The position numbers and the translations under genes are program-made. Of a stretch of DNA of 64,000 nucleotides, positions 37,801 to 45,299 are shown in pieces. The stretch lies in the NCBI GenBank assembly GCA_036362985.1, contig JAYGXS010000004.1, positions 29,726,562 through 29,790,561 of the forward strand, read 5' to 3'. A model generated the notes under the pieces. The model ran no database searches and was not told the DNA's origin. It saw nothing but the letters and a program-made list of their open reading frames with translations. The stretch's first letter is position 1; each line of letters starts with the position of its first letter. Source of the stretch: Ligula intestinalis (taxonomy: Eukaryota > Platyhelminthes > Cestoda > Diphyllobothriidea > Diphyllobothriidae).

Positions 37801-40800
37801 ATTATTTATCATTCATTTTAATGCAGCCGCCGAGAGGCTTTTACTGTACCGGCTTTTTGTTCGCCGCGAGGCATGTATTTGCCGGAGGTCGAATAGAAAC
37901 GCTCATCACGCAATACCGATTACCCAATGACAAATCCAAGAAAGGTTTCGTAGTCTCGTGTCCCAATTTCACTCCAAATCCTAACAGTACACTTACTTTA
38001 ACCCATAATCACAGTCATAACCCTGTCCGGAGCTGCAACTCTAACCGTAATCACCACGGAATTTACCGCAAATACGTCTGTATTACAAACACCTCTTGTT
38101 TTGCTGGTGGACCATAAAGGCGATACTCGCAGCTTCCCAAGTTTACCAAGCATACTGCTTTCAGAAGGTTTCTTGCGCTTTTGTGAATTGAAGCTTTGCA
38201 TCTCACCAAATCCATCTCATAGCGTCCCCTCTTGTGTCAGGTGAGTGGAACCACTGAAGTGAAGCAATCCCTCCTGGACCACAGAACTGCATGCTCTTTT
38301 GCGTCAATATTTGAGAATGGATGTGATATTTTCTAACAACGCAAACAAATGTTCTGCCAAGATACCAGCCCCAATAGAGGTTAAATGCATGTTTTGGAAG
38401 CTTGTACACTCAACGAACTAGGTTTTTGGATTATTAGTTCTACTGAACCTTATCAAAGTTCTACCAGGTATAAGCACCGATCAATGAAGGTAGGATTATA
38501 AATTCTAAAGAATAGTCAGTGAAAGTTTTGCATTCAGATGACTTTACTGCATTTTCAGCAGCTACTTCAGACTTCCTTTACTTGATTGGACCTTTACCTT
38601 TCACATATTTCAACTTTCTTTTGAGTTATAATGCTTGCTGGTCCAGTAGAATGCGAACTGATAGGTTAAAGTAATCTGTTTTCTACTATTGCATGGCAAC
38701 AATACTGCTTAATTAATCTAAAAAGCTAATGAGTAATATACTTTTTTTAGCTGCAGCTAGGAATTCACGGCAAATTAAAGTTTGTGAAGGAGACCTCTTC
38801 GATGGTGATGCTGGATGCGAGACCAAACCCAGGGAAAATGACCACGACTCAAACGTTAATGTACAGTCGATTATGAATCGCAATAAAGGACTCTCAAAAT
38901 TAGAAGAGTCCTACACCATCAGGCTGTCAGCCCTGCAACGGAGGTCGCCTCCCAATGATGGTTATGCGGCAAAGAAACTCTTCCGATCACACGCCGTCTC
39001 CCCACCCACTTTGGCCTACATCTTTGCTAACCCGCCCACCTCCTCCCCTGGTCCCCATTCTGAAAAAGGTGACACTTTACAACACTGCGAAAGCCCAACT
39101 GAGGACATGTCAAGTACAATAAACAAGGTAATGAACGAGAAGTTTCACTTTTAGTCATCCTTGCGGTTTTTGCGCTCATGAACGGCGCATAGTTTTTAGG
39201 CCTATAAAAGGATTGGTTTTTTCGTTGTATACATTATTCCTCATTTTTCTGAACCATTTGCCGAGGGCGAGAAAGCGTTTATCCTGCAGCCTCTCTGGTA
39301 ATAGAATGGTGCTGAAACGCATTTCAACTTCGGTCAATTGGCGCGGTCCAGTCATTTCTGTGTAAATCATAATTCATCGGCCTGTTAGCTGAACGAAAAC
39401 AACAACAGCAAATCCTGTCGGATTTAAACTGTTTGTTAGACGAAGCTTAAACGCAATTTTGTGACTACAGCTGCCACAACATAAACACCTAGTTTGCCAG
39501 CAGGGTCAAAACATTTTGAACAGTTCAAAATACATCAGCGTTATTCACCTATCGGACACTACTATAGCGGGATTGAATTGGTTGGCATATGGCAAAGGCT
39601 CAGGCAGAGATGTGTATCTTTTACCCTCATATTTTTCTGAGGCATATGTCCCATGAAGATGGCATTTTTATACTAGAAGCGCTTGTGAATAAGTAATAAC
39701 GAACATTAAAGCATACCCCAAAATAACACATACTGCCTTGGAAATATAACTTATTCCAGAAGACAGTATAAGCCCTCAAAATAGAACATTCTATCAAATA
39801 ATTTCTTCGCCACCGTATAAATCCAAGTTTCCTGGATTCTCTTAAACCTCCTTTCCCCGTTCGAAATAAGATTCCGAATACAAATTCATAGACATTTTGG
39901 CATGAAAGTAGTCCTCATTGTCAAAACACAAGTGCGATCCCAAGAGTATCTGACGCATCCTTTGGAAGCGTCCGCAAGCAAATTTAAAGGATATGGCCTA
40001 ACTTGACCAATTACAAATGAGAAAATAAAACATGAATTTTGTAACAAAACCAGAAGTAGTATTTTCATCAGCGTCGTCTAAGTTGGTCTTGGTTAGTGCA
40101 AAGACGCGAAGGTAACTGGCCGCCAGGGCCGCTGACCGCTTACCCAACTGGCTTTGCAAGTAAGAGAATATAATGGTCCTCAATTACTAAGCATCTGCTA
40201 GACAGCAGTCATTCTGTCCACGTCAAAAAACCGTTTCGAGTTCTTGTTCGGGGACGAAGAATTCGAACCCTGCGCTATTTTGAAGCTGCTTACATTCGAG
40301 GGGAGAAAGCCGACCTATGCAAGCAGCTTTACCATGAAGTTAACCTCCAAAAACCCTAGTAATTGGGCATTTTGTTTTAATTACCACCGCATTTTTGTTA
40401 ATTTCTCTCAACCTTTCTTCCCTTCCTATACGTTGATTGATTGATGTGTCCCTTACTTGTTTTAAATATTACACGCTTATTTCAAAGGATCTTGTTTCAT
40501 CAGTACAGTGTCACTTACATGGACTTATTTCTTATAACGGGCTTAAATGGAATAGTAAAGGATCAGAGGGATTTCATGCAAGATACCAGGTTTAAGGCAG
40601 CTCTGAATGCATACTTATTAAGCAACATAAAAAATAAAAATTTGGATTGTGCAAAAAAATGTGGTTGTATTCACTGGAGGTTTTATTGATTGTTATGGAT
40701 AACATAGAAGAAAAGACTTCTGTTTATATTTTCGGCGTATTTTTGTGTTTTTCTCTCCATTTGCGTAATCTTAATTCGAACATTATTGTGAAGGTGCTTA

Positions 40801-43782
40801 TTAATCTGCCTTTTTAAAAAGAATAGGTTCCAACCTGTGTAATTGCTCGAGATTTTGTTTGTCCGCAATATTATTATTTTTGATTGCCTTTCAAATAGCT
40901 TCTAACCATCAGTAGAGGTTAGGAGATATTCCTCGTTAATTAGTTGTGCTGACGAAGTGTTGAAGATTTGTAATCACGCTACTTCGTGCTAATTAATAAA
41001 AGACAAGGACAAAATGGGTTTGGGAATGCCGAATGGAAAGGGAACAGTGGTGGACAAGAATTGCATTTTTCATCCATGTTCCACACAGCGTTGTTGCTAT
41101 TAAGCAAGACATTCACTTCAAATTTTTAACTCAGCAGATTTAACCCAGGCTGCACAGATATTTTGATTTCACACAAGTTTATAAAAAAGCAAATGTCATC
41201 CAAAAATACACAACTCGGAAAATATTTTCAAGTAATTTTGAAAAGTTACAAGAAGAAACCATGTCATAAATCTGCAAGAGTGGCTTTTGAATTCCGACAT
41301 AAAACGAAATTGATGCATCTGGTTTACAATATATCAAGCATCAGTATCAGCTGCATTTTTTGTTAGACAGGACTGAAAACTTTGCCTGAACCATAATTGT
41401 TAACACAAGCACTGACTTTGTCGTTTATTATAGACGATGAAATGCTACGCACTTTTGTCATATATTGGAAGGTAATTGACAGTTTTTTTAGTAAAATACC
41501 ACATTTCTATTTGCTATGTGTGCTTCGAGAATTTGGCCTGAATCCCAGAGTACCAATGTTTGTCAAGGTTATTATTACGTTAGGTCTTTTGTGGGTATAA
41601 CCTTATGAGTTCGAATGTTTCCATCAACTATACAAAACAGTATTTATTTACTGTATGAATAGGAGTTGGCTATTAGTCAAAGTCAAGGTTTGCTTTTTGA
41701 TATTTAATGAATCCATTAACGTTAATTTCATATTAAATGTTCCAAATATTTCAATTTTGTGAAGTGTGAAAAAGCGTTGGGCCGAAGAAATCTTCGCTAA
41801 ATGTCAAGTAACTCTAACTTTAAACTACAAATTTTAGTATTTAAAGTGAAATTGGTATTCTTGGGACTGGGTAGCTGAACCTGGTGCAGAAATTTGAATC
41901 CGGACAACTGTCTAGTAGCAATAGCTTTTTTGCAAGTTTCCTAGAGGCTCGAAATGAGTTGCGATATTAAAAAACATCCAGGCTTTTCGGATAAAAATTA
42001 CGCAAAATCGCAACATTGATTTCTGATTAGGCGAAAATCAACTTGAGCCTTGTGAGACTGAGTATTTTGCCGTTCTTTTTGTCTGCTCTTTCCTTCTATA
42101 GAAAGTACTTCAAAGCAGTGTTTACTTAAAAAACTGTGGTAATAAAATAAAATAAACTGTTGCAAAATTTGTGATTGCCATTCGGTTTTTTTTACTGTAC
42201 AACATTGAGAAATAAATGCATGCTCTAAGCGACGAAGCATGATTCTGGTTTCAGGAATTTTTCGCATGACTTCATTTTATTTGCAGTTAAGAGCATTTCT
42301 AATTCTGAAGATAAGCAAACAGGTATTGTGATGTCAAAGGCTTCGGTTTTACCCAGGGTCAGTTTATTATATGTGGGGAACGTCTTGACCAAATTACGCA
42401 TAAGCTTATATATCACACAAACTGAAGGCTAATTTAACAGAAATTTCATTGTCTTAGACTTCAGGTATGGAATATACTGATGTCCTCTGTTATTAAAGTT
42501 ATCGTTTTGAGTAGAAAAACGTTGCTCCACCGGCTTTACAGTCCACGACATTTTATATGAGTGCTACCTGGTGTAAGTTATACACCTCTCACATAGACTG
42601 TAAACCTTTGCCACCGATGGTTATTTATTTATGTGTCTATCCATGTTCAGGGCTTTAACAACAGTTTTGCATTTAAACGTCGTCGAGTTACAATTTTATT
42701 CTTCAGAGTCTAATTTTCACCATTCTGATATTTGGCTTCTTTCATGCATTGCGCATCCATTAATTAGGCATAAATTTAAATAATCCCACCCTGTGTTACC
42801 ATACAGAAGAAATGGAATTCTAAGTTCCTTATTTTTGAAAAAAAGTGGATATTAGAAGCTGCTTGGCAAAAAATATATTCCTCTTTCCGTAATAAGTAAA
42901 ATCCGTTTTTTGCACTGCTTCTGTTTAATATTTCAGGCAATACCTGACCAAAAGTTTGACTGTTTAAGCCCTATGTAGTTCACTGGTTTACCCAAAATTC
43001 TGTCAACTCTACGAACAAAATTATCCAATTTTTTTCGAATAAATTTTACGCTATTTCTCATCTAGAGAACTCAATCGGAACTTGAACAACCCACAATCCA
43101 AATCCCTGTCCAAAGCGCAATCGGCGGTATGTTTACTCTGCCAATTCGACCAGAGAGCCTGCTTCAAAGCGAGATTTGGTGCAATCCGTCTCTCAGCGGA
43201 AGCCCTGACACAAATCCGAACTCCATTTCCTTGACAACCTTCTCTGTGGGAAGAAAGACCTCTGAAGCCGCCTCGGAGTCGAGTTTTCAAGAACAGCCAA
43301 AGGTGCTTAACCCACTTCATCTTCTGCAGGGTTCAGCTGATGGTGCTGAAAACCATCATTTCGCCACTTTTTGTGAGAGATCGCATAAGTGTTCATCTCC
43401 CAGCTGTCAACAGCCAGCGGCAGCGGGAACGCCTAAGGAAACATACGTGGAAGTTCTGCTACCCCTAGCCCATTGCTTTGACCCGACTGCAGTGAATGCC
43501 TTTGAAAGAATGCCTGCTGCCTATCCAACCTCGACGATAAGAAGCGACAGTGATAGCAGATCACCGAACCAGGAACCTAACATATTGCACAGTCCCATCT
43601 CAGTCCTTGATCCGATCACGGGGAAGAGGATTTTTGTGCCACCCTTTTCGAAACCCAGCATGCCCTTACCCAAGTCGGAAAGCAAAGTACAACACCCAGA
43701 CAGAACTTTAGACATTAGCGAACAATCCTGCAGTGAGAGCAAGGAGGAGGAGGAATCAGAGAACGATCGGGCGTCCTCATAA
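7979..43782 (+). CDS. Protocadherin-like cell adhesion receptor, complete 8-exon gene
   Basis: Joined exons 7979-9730, 15359-15568, 20658-20903, 25396-25653, 28943-29128, 32243-32645, 38751-39127 and 43066-43782 give 4149 nt, 1382 residues plus stop. All introns are GT-AG; all are phase 0 except the one after exon 6 (phase 1). Residues about 21-34 are a hydrophobic signal segment. Cadherin repeats lie at roughly 50-150, 154-284, 285-424, 425-576, 580-685, 686-814 and 815-915, with calcium-site motifs DVNDNAP, GDENDHSP, DENDNAP, DVNDCVP and DLNDNAP. A transmembrane helix lies at about 955-979, followed by a basic stop-transfer stretch and a tail of about 400 residues with no catenin-binding region that I recognise. 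Seven repeats plus one helix match delta-1-type protocadherins, which mediate calcium-dependent contact at the plasma membrane, often in neurons. ATG 7979 is the first in-frame start; ATG 8018 gives a more typical signal peptide (1369 aa). Orthology to a named protocadherin cannot be settled here. Confidence 0.92.
9731..10865. other. Start of intron 1, no repeat recognised
   Basis: Donor GTAAGT at 9731. The following 1.1 kb is AT-rich with no domain-bearing frame and no match that I could see elsewhere in the window. Confidence 0.5.
10866..11065 (-). repeat. PLE-tail-like repeat with hammerhead-like motif (AGCT family)
   Basis: On the minus strand CTGACGA (10984-10990) is followed by T, a 5-bp hairpin GGACT/AGTTC with loop CCTGTTAA, and GAAAGCTC (10957-10964). 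The flanking sequence GCAAATTCCTGGAACGCGAT matches, with changes, the repeat at 24900-25030. CTGANGA and GAA match the conserved hammerhead core, with one extra base before helix II. Confidence 0.55.
11066..15358. other. Rest of intron 1, no gene recognised
   Basis: About 4.3 kb of AT-rich intron. A small (TATCAG)n-like stretch lies near 13458-13478. No conserved domain, tRNA or repeat copy was recognised. The acceptor TTATGCAG closes it at 15358. Confidence 0.5.
15359..15568 (+). CDS. Protocadherin exon 2: first half of EC5
   Basis: Seventy codons between acceptor TTATGCAG and donor GTAATT, phase 0 on both sides. The start VREGIPNGSVVGVV continues exon 1 (...FYKLT) as a normal cadherin strand. 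AIDPDAGENARISY is the standard DxD calcium motif, and VLDREAVPYGYNFT is the LDRE strand. The intron breaks EC5 after NFT, and exon 3 resumes with IVGKDHGEPS. Confidence 0.93.
15825..16010 (-). repeat. Degenerate telomere-like hexamer tract (CCTAAN-type), C-rich strand on top
   Basis: Repeated variants of ACCCTAA, ACCTAAA, TCTTACA and CCTAACC follow each other at roughly 6-nt spacing. The opposite strand is TTAGGN-like. It is not an intact (TTAGGG)n array. A second tract in opposite orientation lies at 16255-16405. Confidence 0.5.
16255..16405 (+). repeat. Degenerate telomere-like hexamer tract, G-rich strand on top
   Basis: AGGTTAAGG, GTAGGTTTCAGGTTTAG, TAGGTCTGAAG and GGGGTTAAGTTACGGG are loosely hexameric TTAGGN variants. 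Together with 15825-16010 this forms an inverted pair around about 240 bp. Confidence 0.5.
16406..19630. other. Intron 2 interior, no feature recognised
   Basis: AT-rich sequence with only short frames (for example 18467-18649 plus and 18996-19235 minus) showing no domain. No repeat copy was recognised. Confidence 0.45.
19631..20181 (+). mobile_element. MITE copy with 30-nt TIR similarity (right end uncertain)
   Basis: The left end GACGACAGTAGTTTCAGTAG and the next ten bases align without gaps to the terminal 30 nt of the copy at 61931-62477. The inner blocks GTCCCAGCATTTGTCCTATG, GGTTATAGGGGTTTTATGGG and GATTAATATAGTCCGCGACG match the other copies. The right end is weak; ATTGCC at 20176-20181 is the best candidate. 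Flanking octamers (19623-19630 and 20182-20189) agree at only 5 of 8 positions. It has no coding capacity. Confidence 0.7.
20658..20903 (+). CDS. Protocadherin exon 3: end of EC5, start of EC6
   Basis: Eighty-two codons between acceptor TTCTTCTAG and donor GTAAGT, phase 0. It completes EC5 with GKDHGEPSLNARAQVHIDLL and DVNDCVPVF (cysteine replaces the usual N or A), then starts EC6 with FLITEDWGTIFKVPRLVG and SATDCDSNEYNRITYSI. It ends ...SLFN and continues in exon 4 as IDENGAV. Confidence 0.92.
20904..21959. other. Start of intron 3, no feature recognised
   Basis: Donor GTAAGT at 20904. AT-rich, with no recognised domain or repeat up to the repeat cluster that begins near 21960. Confidence 0.45.
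22021..22052. repeat. (TA)n microsatellite
   Basis: Sixteen uninterrupted TA units. A second TA tract lies at about 22836-22866, inside the same repeat cluster. Confidence 0.95.
22160..22559. other. Assembly gap (400 N)
   Basis: The gap is exactly 400 undetermined bases. Its flanks are reverse complements: 22091-22112 and 22560-22581 match perfectly over 22 bp, so the missing DNA probably sits in the middle of a palindrome. Confidence 0.99.
23317..23350 (-). ncRNA. Hammerhead-like motif in PLE-type tail (ACGT family)
   Basis: The minus strand reads CCGACGA (one change from CTGANGA), then a weak AAGC/GTTT hairpin with loop CTGTAC, then GAAACGTC. A partial copy with intact AAGC/GCTT arms and GAAACGTC lies at 22135-22159 and runs into the gap. 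Activity is doubtful here. Confidence 0.4.
24596..24806. repeat. Head-to-head pair of tRNA-like SINE heads inside a 17-bp inverted repeat
   Basis: The outer ends are inverted: ATTCAGTTGACCCAAATG (24596-24613) and CATTGGGTCAACTGAAT (24790-24806). Inside, the minus strand (about 24624-24702) has A box TAACTCAATGGTTGAGCG and B box GGTTTGAATCC. The plus strand (about 24703-24780) has A box TAGCTTAATGGTAGAGCG and B box GGTTCGACTCC. The same TGGGTCAA.TGAAT end closes the SINE copies near 32870 and 53880, so it is the family's 3' end. Confidence 0.75.
24900..25200 (-). repeat. PLE-tail-like repeat in partial tandem, with hammerhead-like motif
   Basis: This matches the repeat at 10866-11065. The minus strand has CTGACGA at 25018-25024 and GACAGCTC at 24991-24998 (GAA has changed to GAC). 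A second, shifted unit follows at about 25100-25195 (CCACCGTCAGGGATAATAG and CCAGTCGAACGTCATA), giving a tandem offset of roughly 115-120 bp. A GA-rich microsatellite (25198-25216) closes it. Confidence 0.55.
25396..25653 (+). CDS. Protocadherin exon 4: end of EC6
   Basis: Eighty-six codons between acceptor GCCTTTAG and donor GTAAGC, phase 0. It holds LLDREIASRHNIQVIAIDGD, a hydrophilic insertion (SEHGEGSHGLTKSQRKDV) and the closing calcium motif DLNDNAPTF. The insertion is longer than in a typical EC domain at this point. Confidence 0.93.
25925..26122. repeat. Inverted pair of PLE tails carrying diverging hammerhead-like motifs
   Basis: The arms at about 25925-26000 and 26032-26119 are reverse complements apart from an indel. 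Both include ACTAGGTCTCTGATGACG and a GACAATACTT-to-CTTCTT end. The minus motif has CTGATGA (25984-25990) and GAAACGTC (25968-25975), with possible 5-bp helix I. The plus motif has CTGATGA (26043-26049), a GNRA-capped hairpin (AATCC-GCGA-GGAT) and CAAACGTG (G12 lost). Confidence 0.65.
26790..27500 (+). mobile_element. Degraded Penelope-like element: RT motif then GIY-YIG remnant
   Basis: Near 26795-26915 one frame reads GRFYKAPKIHNTNVLARPVL and then GLQGSPISNLF, which is the PLE reverse transcriptase signature (xYxLPKIHK...RPIVS...GSP). Further on, 27340-27450 reads DRLDTGGLSDVFYQIKCHDC followed by PCQIGSR, the entry to the GIY-YIG domain. Stops and frameshifts separate the two, so it is dead. 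This is a different PLE family from the one at the left edge. Confidence 0.75.
27501..28199. other. Intron 4 stretch, GC-richer patch, no gene recognised
   Basis: Between 27580 and 27830 GC content rises, with sequence that looks repeat-derived but shows no readable domain. The minus frame at 27610-27972 has a basic segment and no recognisable motif. Confidence 0.35.
28200..28711. mobile_element. Foldback element with ~80-bp inverted arms and hammerhead-like motifs
   Basis: The left arm 28200-28279 and the reverse complement of the right arm 28633-28711 match closely (both begin GTCAAGTTAGGCGAA). The left arm has, on the minus strand, CTGATGA (28237-28243) and AAAACGTTC. The right arm has, on the plus strand, CTGATAA (28669-28675) and GAAAACGTTC (28686-28695). 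The self-complementary block is AACGTT. The 350-bp centre has no recognised coding sequence. Confidence 0.65.
28943..29128 (+). CDS. Protocadherin exon 5: start of EC7
   Basis: Sixty-two codons between acceptor AAACGCTTCAG and donor GTAGGT, phase 0. VNVSMREEVGFVLTRIVAVD and PDRRENGSIVYKIL are the first strands of a cadherin repeat; SGDLSIIKQL follows. It joins exon 6 in frame at EQK/GKNTLIVEAADQGTPA, a typical core strand. Confidence 0.92.
29505..30065 (+). repeat. Copy A of a ~550-bp dispersed repeat
   Basis: The sequences around 29550-29650 (AGTGACTTGTAAAGTGAAA) and 29727-29970 (GACAATAATTGAAGCGCATT, then CCATTCTGG and TTGAGATTACA) recur in the same order at 30137-30350 and 31463-31680. 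Nature unknown; it may be the 5' or tail part of a retroelement. It shows the uninterrupted form of the site occupied in copy B. Confidence 0.65.
30137..31680 (+). repeat. Copy B of the ~550-bp repeat, split by a PLE insertion
   Basis: The left part 30137-30353 and right part 31457-31680 align to consecutive parts of copy A. The break falls at AAGAAGTA, which is present on both sides (30346-30353 and 31457-31464); copy A reads AAGAAGAAGAC there. The insert is the PLE described separately. Confidence 0.65.
30354..31456 (-). mobile_element. Penelope-like element copy, 5'-truncated, minus strand, with 8-bp target duplication
   Basis: This is the same family as 1-935. Reading leftwards: the RT end (about 31360-31130), GIY-YIG with CIYSLPCSCGAGYIGR (about 30960-30870), ILTHLVDSDNAWM, then DAAAIRLHRPVLCTRKNFFA (30700-30640) and a C-rich tail (30430-30470). 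Frame breaks occur near 30790. Its 5' end is joined to a piece of the family's own tail in reverse orientation (about 31390-31455), an arrangement known for Penelope insertions. The flanking AAGAAGTA is the likely target duplication. Confidence 0.82.
32243..32645 (+). CDS. Protocadherin exon 6: end of EC7, transmembrane helix, juxtamembrane
   Basis: 403 nt (134 codons plus one base) from acceptor CCCCACTAG to donor GTAAGT. It ends EC7 with AADQGTPARKITSTIFVMVD, which lacks a DxNDNxP motif, as is usual for the membrane-proximal repeat. A linker follows, then a helix starting LVTACIAIGLSLVLLSLLV and running on through TAVFFF. HHRRAQLKRRMRRRIAH comes next as a positive cytoplasmic anchor. This is the only exon that leaves a phase 1 junction, marking the switch from extracellular to cytoplasmic exons. 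Confidence 0.93.
32860..33022 (-). repeat. tRNA-like SINE copy
   Basis: The minus strand reads from a head TTTCACCCAGGTGCAATTAA through A box TAGATCAGTTGGCCAGAG and B box GGGTTCGCATTTC to the end AGTGGGTCAAATGAATT. It shares this layout with the copies at 47205-47340 and 53621-53790. It lies in intron 6, just after the transmembrane exon. Confidence 0.68.
33200..33330 (-). repeat. PLE-tail fragment with GAAACGTC
   Basis: The minus strand has GGGCCGAAACGTC (ending at 33236), preceded by TCCATCATACTTGACAT. The 3' half of the hammerhead-like motif is intact, but CTGANGA is not recognisable. Classified only by the shared 3' half. Confidence 0.4.
33880..34830 (-). mobile_element. Penelope-like element 3' end with GIY-YIG domain, minus strand
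   Basis: Near 34810-34680 the minus strand reads GRCNHVGETGRQLKVRMRM followed by HYHQSATRRRDP, a GIY-YIG YVGETGR core. Nearer the 3' end is KRKGREFLEAMHSDEACIDM (34440-34380), matching the REFLEAWxSxxxxINxH motif of these endonucleases. The element continues to a tail around 33928-33964 with GAGACGTC and a GAAT/ATTC hairpin. Several frame breaks are present. A (GCAT)n run at 34374-34400 interrupts the motif. Confidence 0.75.
34374..34400. repeat. (GCAT)n short tandem repeat
   Basis: ATGCATGCATGCATG-type tetranucleotide repeat, followed by TCGATGCATGCC. It lies inside the GIY-YIG coding remnant. Confidence 0.85.
34831..37320. other. Intron 6 middle, no gene recognised
   Basis: Mixed sequence with short frames. 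GCAAAATT is repeated three times at 35282-35303, and a purine-rich patch lies at 36945-37020. No domain could be read. Confidence 0.4.
37328..37360 (+). ncRNA. Hammerhead-like motif with intact core (ACGT family)
   Basis: CTGATGA (37328-37334), T, GGATTC, loop GCGAA, GGAACC, GAAACGTC (37353-37360). Five of six helix II pairs can form. Helix I could form about four pairs including wobbles. All invariant core bases of a hammerhead are present except for one extra T before helix II. No PLE coding remnant was recognised next to it. Confidence 0.5.
37970..38060 (-). repeat. Degenerate telomere-like hexamer tract
   Basis: AATCCTAACAGTACACTTAC, then TAACCCATAATC, CATAACCCT and CTAACCGTAATC: loosely hexameric CCTAAN-type sequence, as at 15825-16010. 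Confidence 0.4.
38751..39127 (+). CDS. Protocadherin exon 7: cytoplasmic segment
   Basis: 377 nt; the first two bases complete the split codon from exon 6 and 125 codons follow, ending before donor GTAATG. The frame stays open and has a polar, S/P/N-rich composition typical of protocadherin tails (ERRSPP-like and NPPTSSPGPHSEKG segments), with no recognised domain. Two acceptors 6 nt apart, TAG at 38750 and CAG at 38756, are both in frame, so the start could be 38751 or 38757. Confidence 0.82.
39128..43065. other. Intron 7, little recognisable
   Basis: AT-rich intron of 3.9 kb. A weak tRNA-like B box (GGTTCGAATTC on the minus strand near 40258-40268, with an A-box-like TTAACTTCATGGTAAAGC) suggests an old SINE at about 40250-40350. 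Nothing else recognised. Confidence 0.4.
43066..43782 (+). CDS. Protocadherin exon 8: C-terminal cytoplasmic tail and stop
   Basis: 238 codons from acceptor TTTCTCATCTAG to stop TAA. It is phase 0 and keeps the frame of exon 7 (...STINK/RTQSELEQP). The sequence is rich in Ser, Pro and Glu and ends in an acidic/serine cluster (ESKEEEESENDRASS). CERSHKCSSPSC is a compact cysteine pattern and DPITGKRIFVPPF a short hydrophobic patch that could be a docking motif; neither is assigned. The open frame of over 700 bp in AT-rich DNA and correct splicing support coding status. Confidence 0.88.
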   Translation, partial: RTQSELEQPTIQIPVQSAIGGMFTLPIRPESLLQSEIWCNPSLSGSPDTNPNSISLTTFSVGRKTSEAASESSFQEQPKVLNPLHLLQGSADGAENHHFATFCERSHKCSSPSCQQPAAAGTPKETYVEVLLPLAHCFDPTAVNAFERMPAAYPTSTIRSDSDSRSPNQEPNILHSPISVLDPITGKRIFVPPFSKPSMPLPKSESKVQHPDRTLDISEQSCSESKEEEESENDRASS

Positions 43783-43801
43783 ACCATCCCCAAAGTCCGT
43801 C

Positions 43802-43945
43802 AATAAAGATTAAAGTGCAACGACTGCGGACCTTCAGGACCCTTAAGTTACAGCTTTCCCGCGGTAAACACCCAACTGATCAAGGGCTGCTTATGCAATT
43901 ATATAAAGTATCCCCTTCTGTACATTACCCAAACGATCAAATAAA
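43802..43945 (+). terminator. 3' UTR with two AATAAA poly(A) signals
   Basis: AATAAA occurs at 43802-43807, 20 nt after the stop, and again at 43940-43945. The second follows about 160 nt of plausible 3' UTR and is the better placed; the first would leave an extremely short UTR. The hexamer is seen directly; use is inferred. Confidence 0.6.
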
Positions 43946-45165
43946 AGACGTTAAGAGTATTTCCTTCGTATGAAACAAGTATACAGTTTTTGCGGTAGTG
44001 TATTTATTGAGCGGCTACACTTGAACAAAACATGCTAGTGATTATCCTTAATCCCAAAAGGAAAGAATATGCAGAAACTCAATGGTTCATTTTCAGTTTA
44101 TCTAGTTAATTTACAAATTGCATTAGCAATGTGGCGATAGCTAATTGGTCTTTTGACAGCTTTACTTATCCTGCAATTGACACTAAAGGGCGAATACTAC
44201 CATCAATCAGACATGAACGTTCTATGGCTAGTCATAAACCCCAGAGGCTTTTACGAATAAAGAACAACTTTTTTCTGTATAAAAATAGAGACGTACAAAA
44301 AAACAGTCAGTCAAACAAGACAGAGCAGAAACGAAACAGTGAATTCTCTTGATTATCAAAGGGTTGAGACGTCTGGCTGGTTAACTATGAAAAGCTTATC
44401 GGCCTCGGAAATTTGACGTAATCTTCAACGTGTTAGTGCTAATTCTATTTGTATTTGCCTTGTTACAATAAGTAAATAGCTGTTAAATAATATATTTTTC
44501 AACCCTGAAATTCTTTTCAAAGAGGAAAGACAGTAAAGCTCACCTGGATAACGCAAAATGTTTCTGTGGCCGGAACTTCTAGATAAATTCTGACTGTGTA
44601 TGCAGATGAATCCTAAAACCGTCAATTTTTTAGGGAGTCACAGGTTCTGACGACCTGCACGTCGTTTAATTACGACACGATCGAAGAATGCATGCAGCAA
44701 AGACAGACGCAAATCGCACAGGTATTGTGTCAGAAACTTGTCGAAACAGGAGGAGAGCAAATTTTAAACAGTTCGTTTACTGGCCTACATAAGCGAATTT
44801 TTGTCTTGTACAAAATTCACTAGAGTTTATGGTATTCGGATAATTCAAGGTCCATAAATACGGGGAGAGTTCTTAAGTGCTTTGGAAATAACGCAGTCAC
44901 AGCAACTCTGCATAATGATCATGATTTTTTGACAATAGAATGCCTTGACTGATTAAGCAGCTTCTAAACAACTAATGGTTCGGATGTTTCAAAATATAAC
45001 AAAAAATGAAACCGGTATCATGGCATCGAACAGCTTTCTGAATTTGAGGGAGCAGTAAAAGGGGAGAATCCCCCCGGCCTCGATTTGGGGCATGTGACCT
45101 ATAACTTAATTATTAGGAGGTTTGGCAAATTAGCTGCGTTTAAGTTGCCACAATTGAGTGTGCGA
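43946..45165. other. Downstream intergenic, no feature recognised
   Basis: AT-rich, with short frames only and no recognised repeat up to the tRNA-like sequence at 45170. Confidence 0.5.
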
Positions 45166-45169
45166 GGTG

Positions 45170-45290
45170 GGGCGTTTGTAGCTTAGCGGTTAGAGCGTTG
45201 TCCTCCGGCAAAGGCCTCCTCTGGTGCGCGGGTTCAAATCCCGCCAAACGCCTCGAGTTTTTGTCACAATTGTGTCAACTCAAATATAAC
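45170..45290 (+). repeat. tRNA-like sequence (SINE head), good acceptor and T arm
   Basis: GGCGTTTG at 45171 pairs perfectly with CAAACGCC ending at 45252. The T arm GCGGG-TTCAAAT-CCCGC is perfect and the D arm AGCTTAGCGGTTAGAGC is good. The central part does not fold into a normal 5-bp anticodon stem with 7-nt loop, and the 3' flank (TTTGTCACAATTGTGTCAAC) resembles the SINE tail seen elsewhere. I therefore call it a young SINE or tRNA pseudogene rather than a tRNA gene. Confidence 0.65.
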
Positions 45291-45299
45291 TTTACTCTT

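Noticed and set aside
43640..43670. Possible PP1-binding (RVxF) motif in the protocadherin tail
   Set aside because: GKRIFVPPF lacks the aromatic residue at the required position, so the family motif is not met.
45171..45252. Functional tRNA gene
   Set aside because: No valid anticodon stem and loop, and the 3' flank resembles the local SINE tail.
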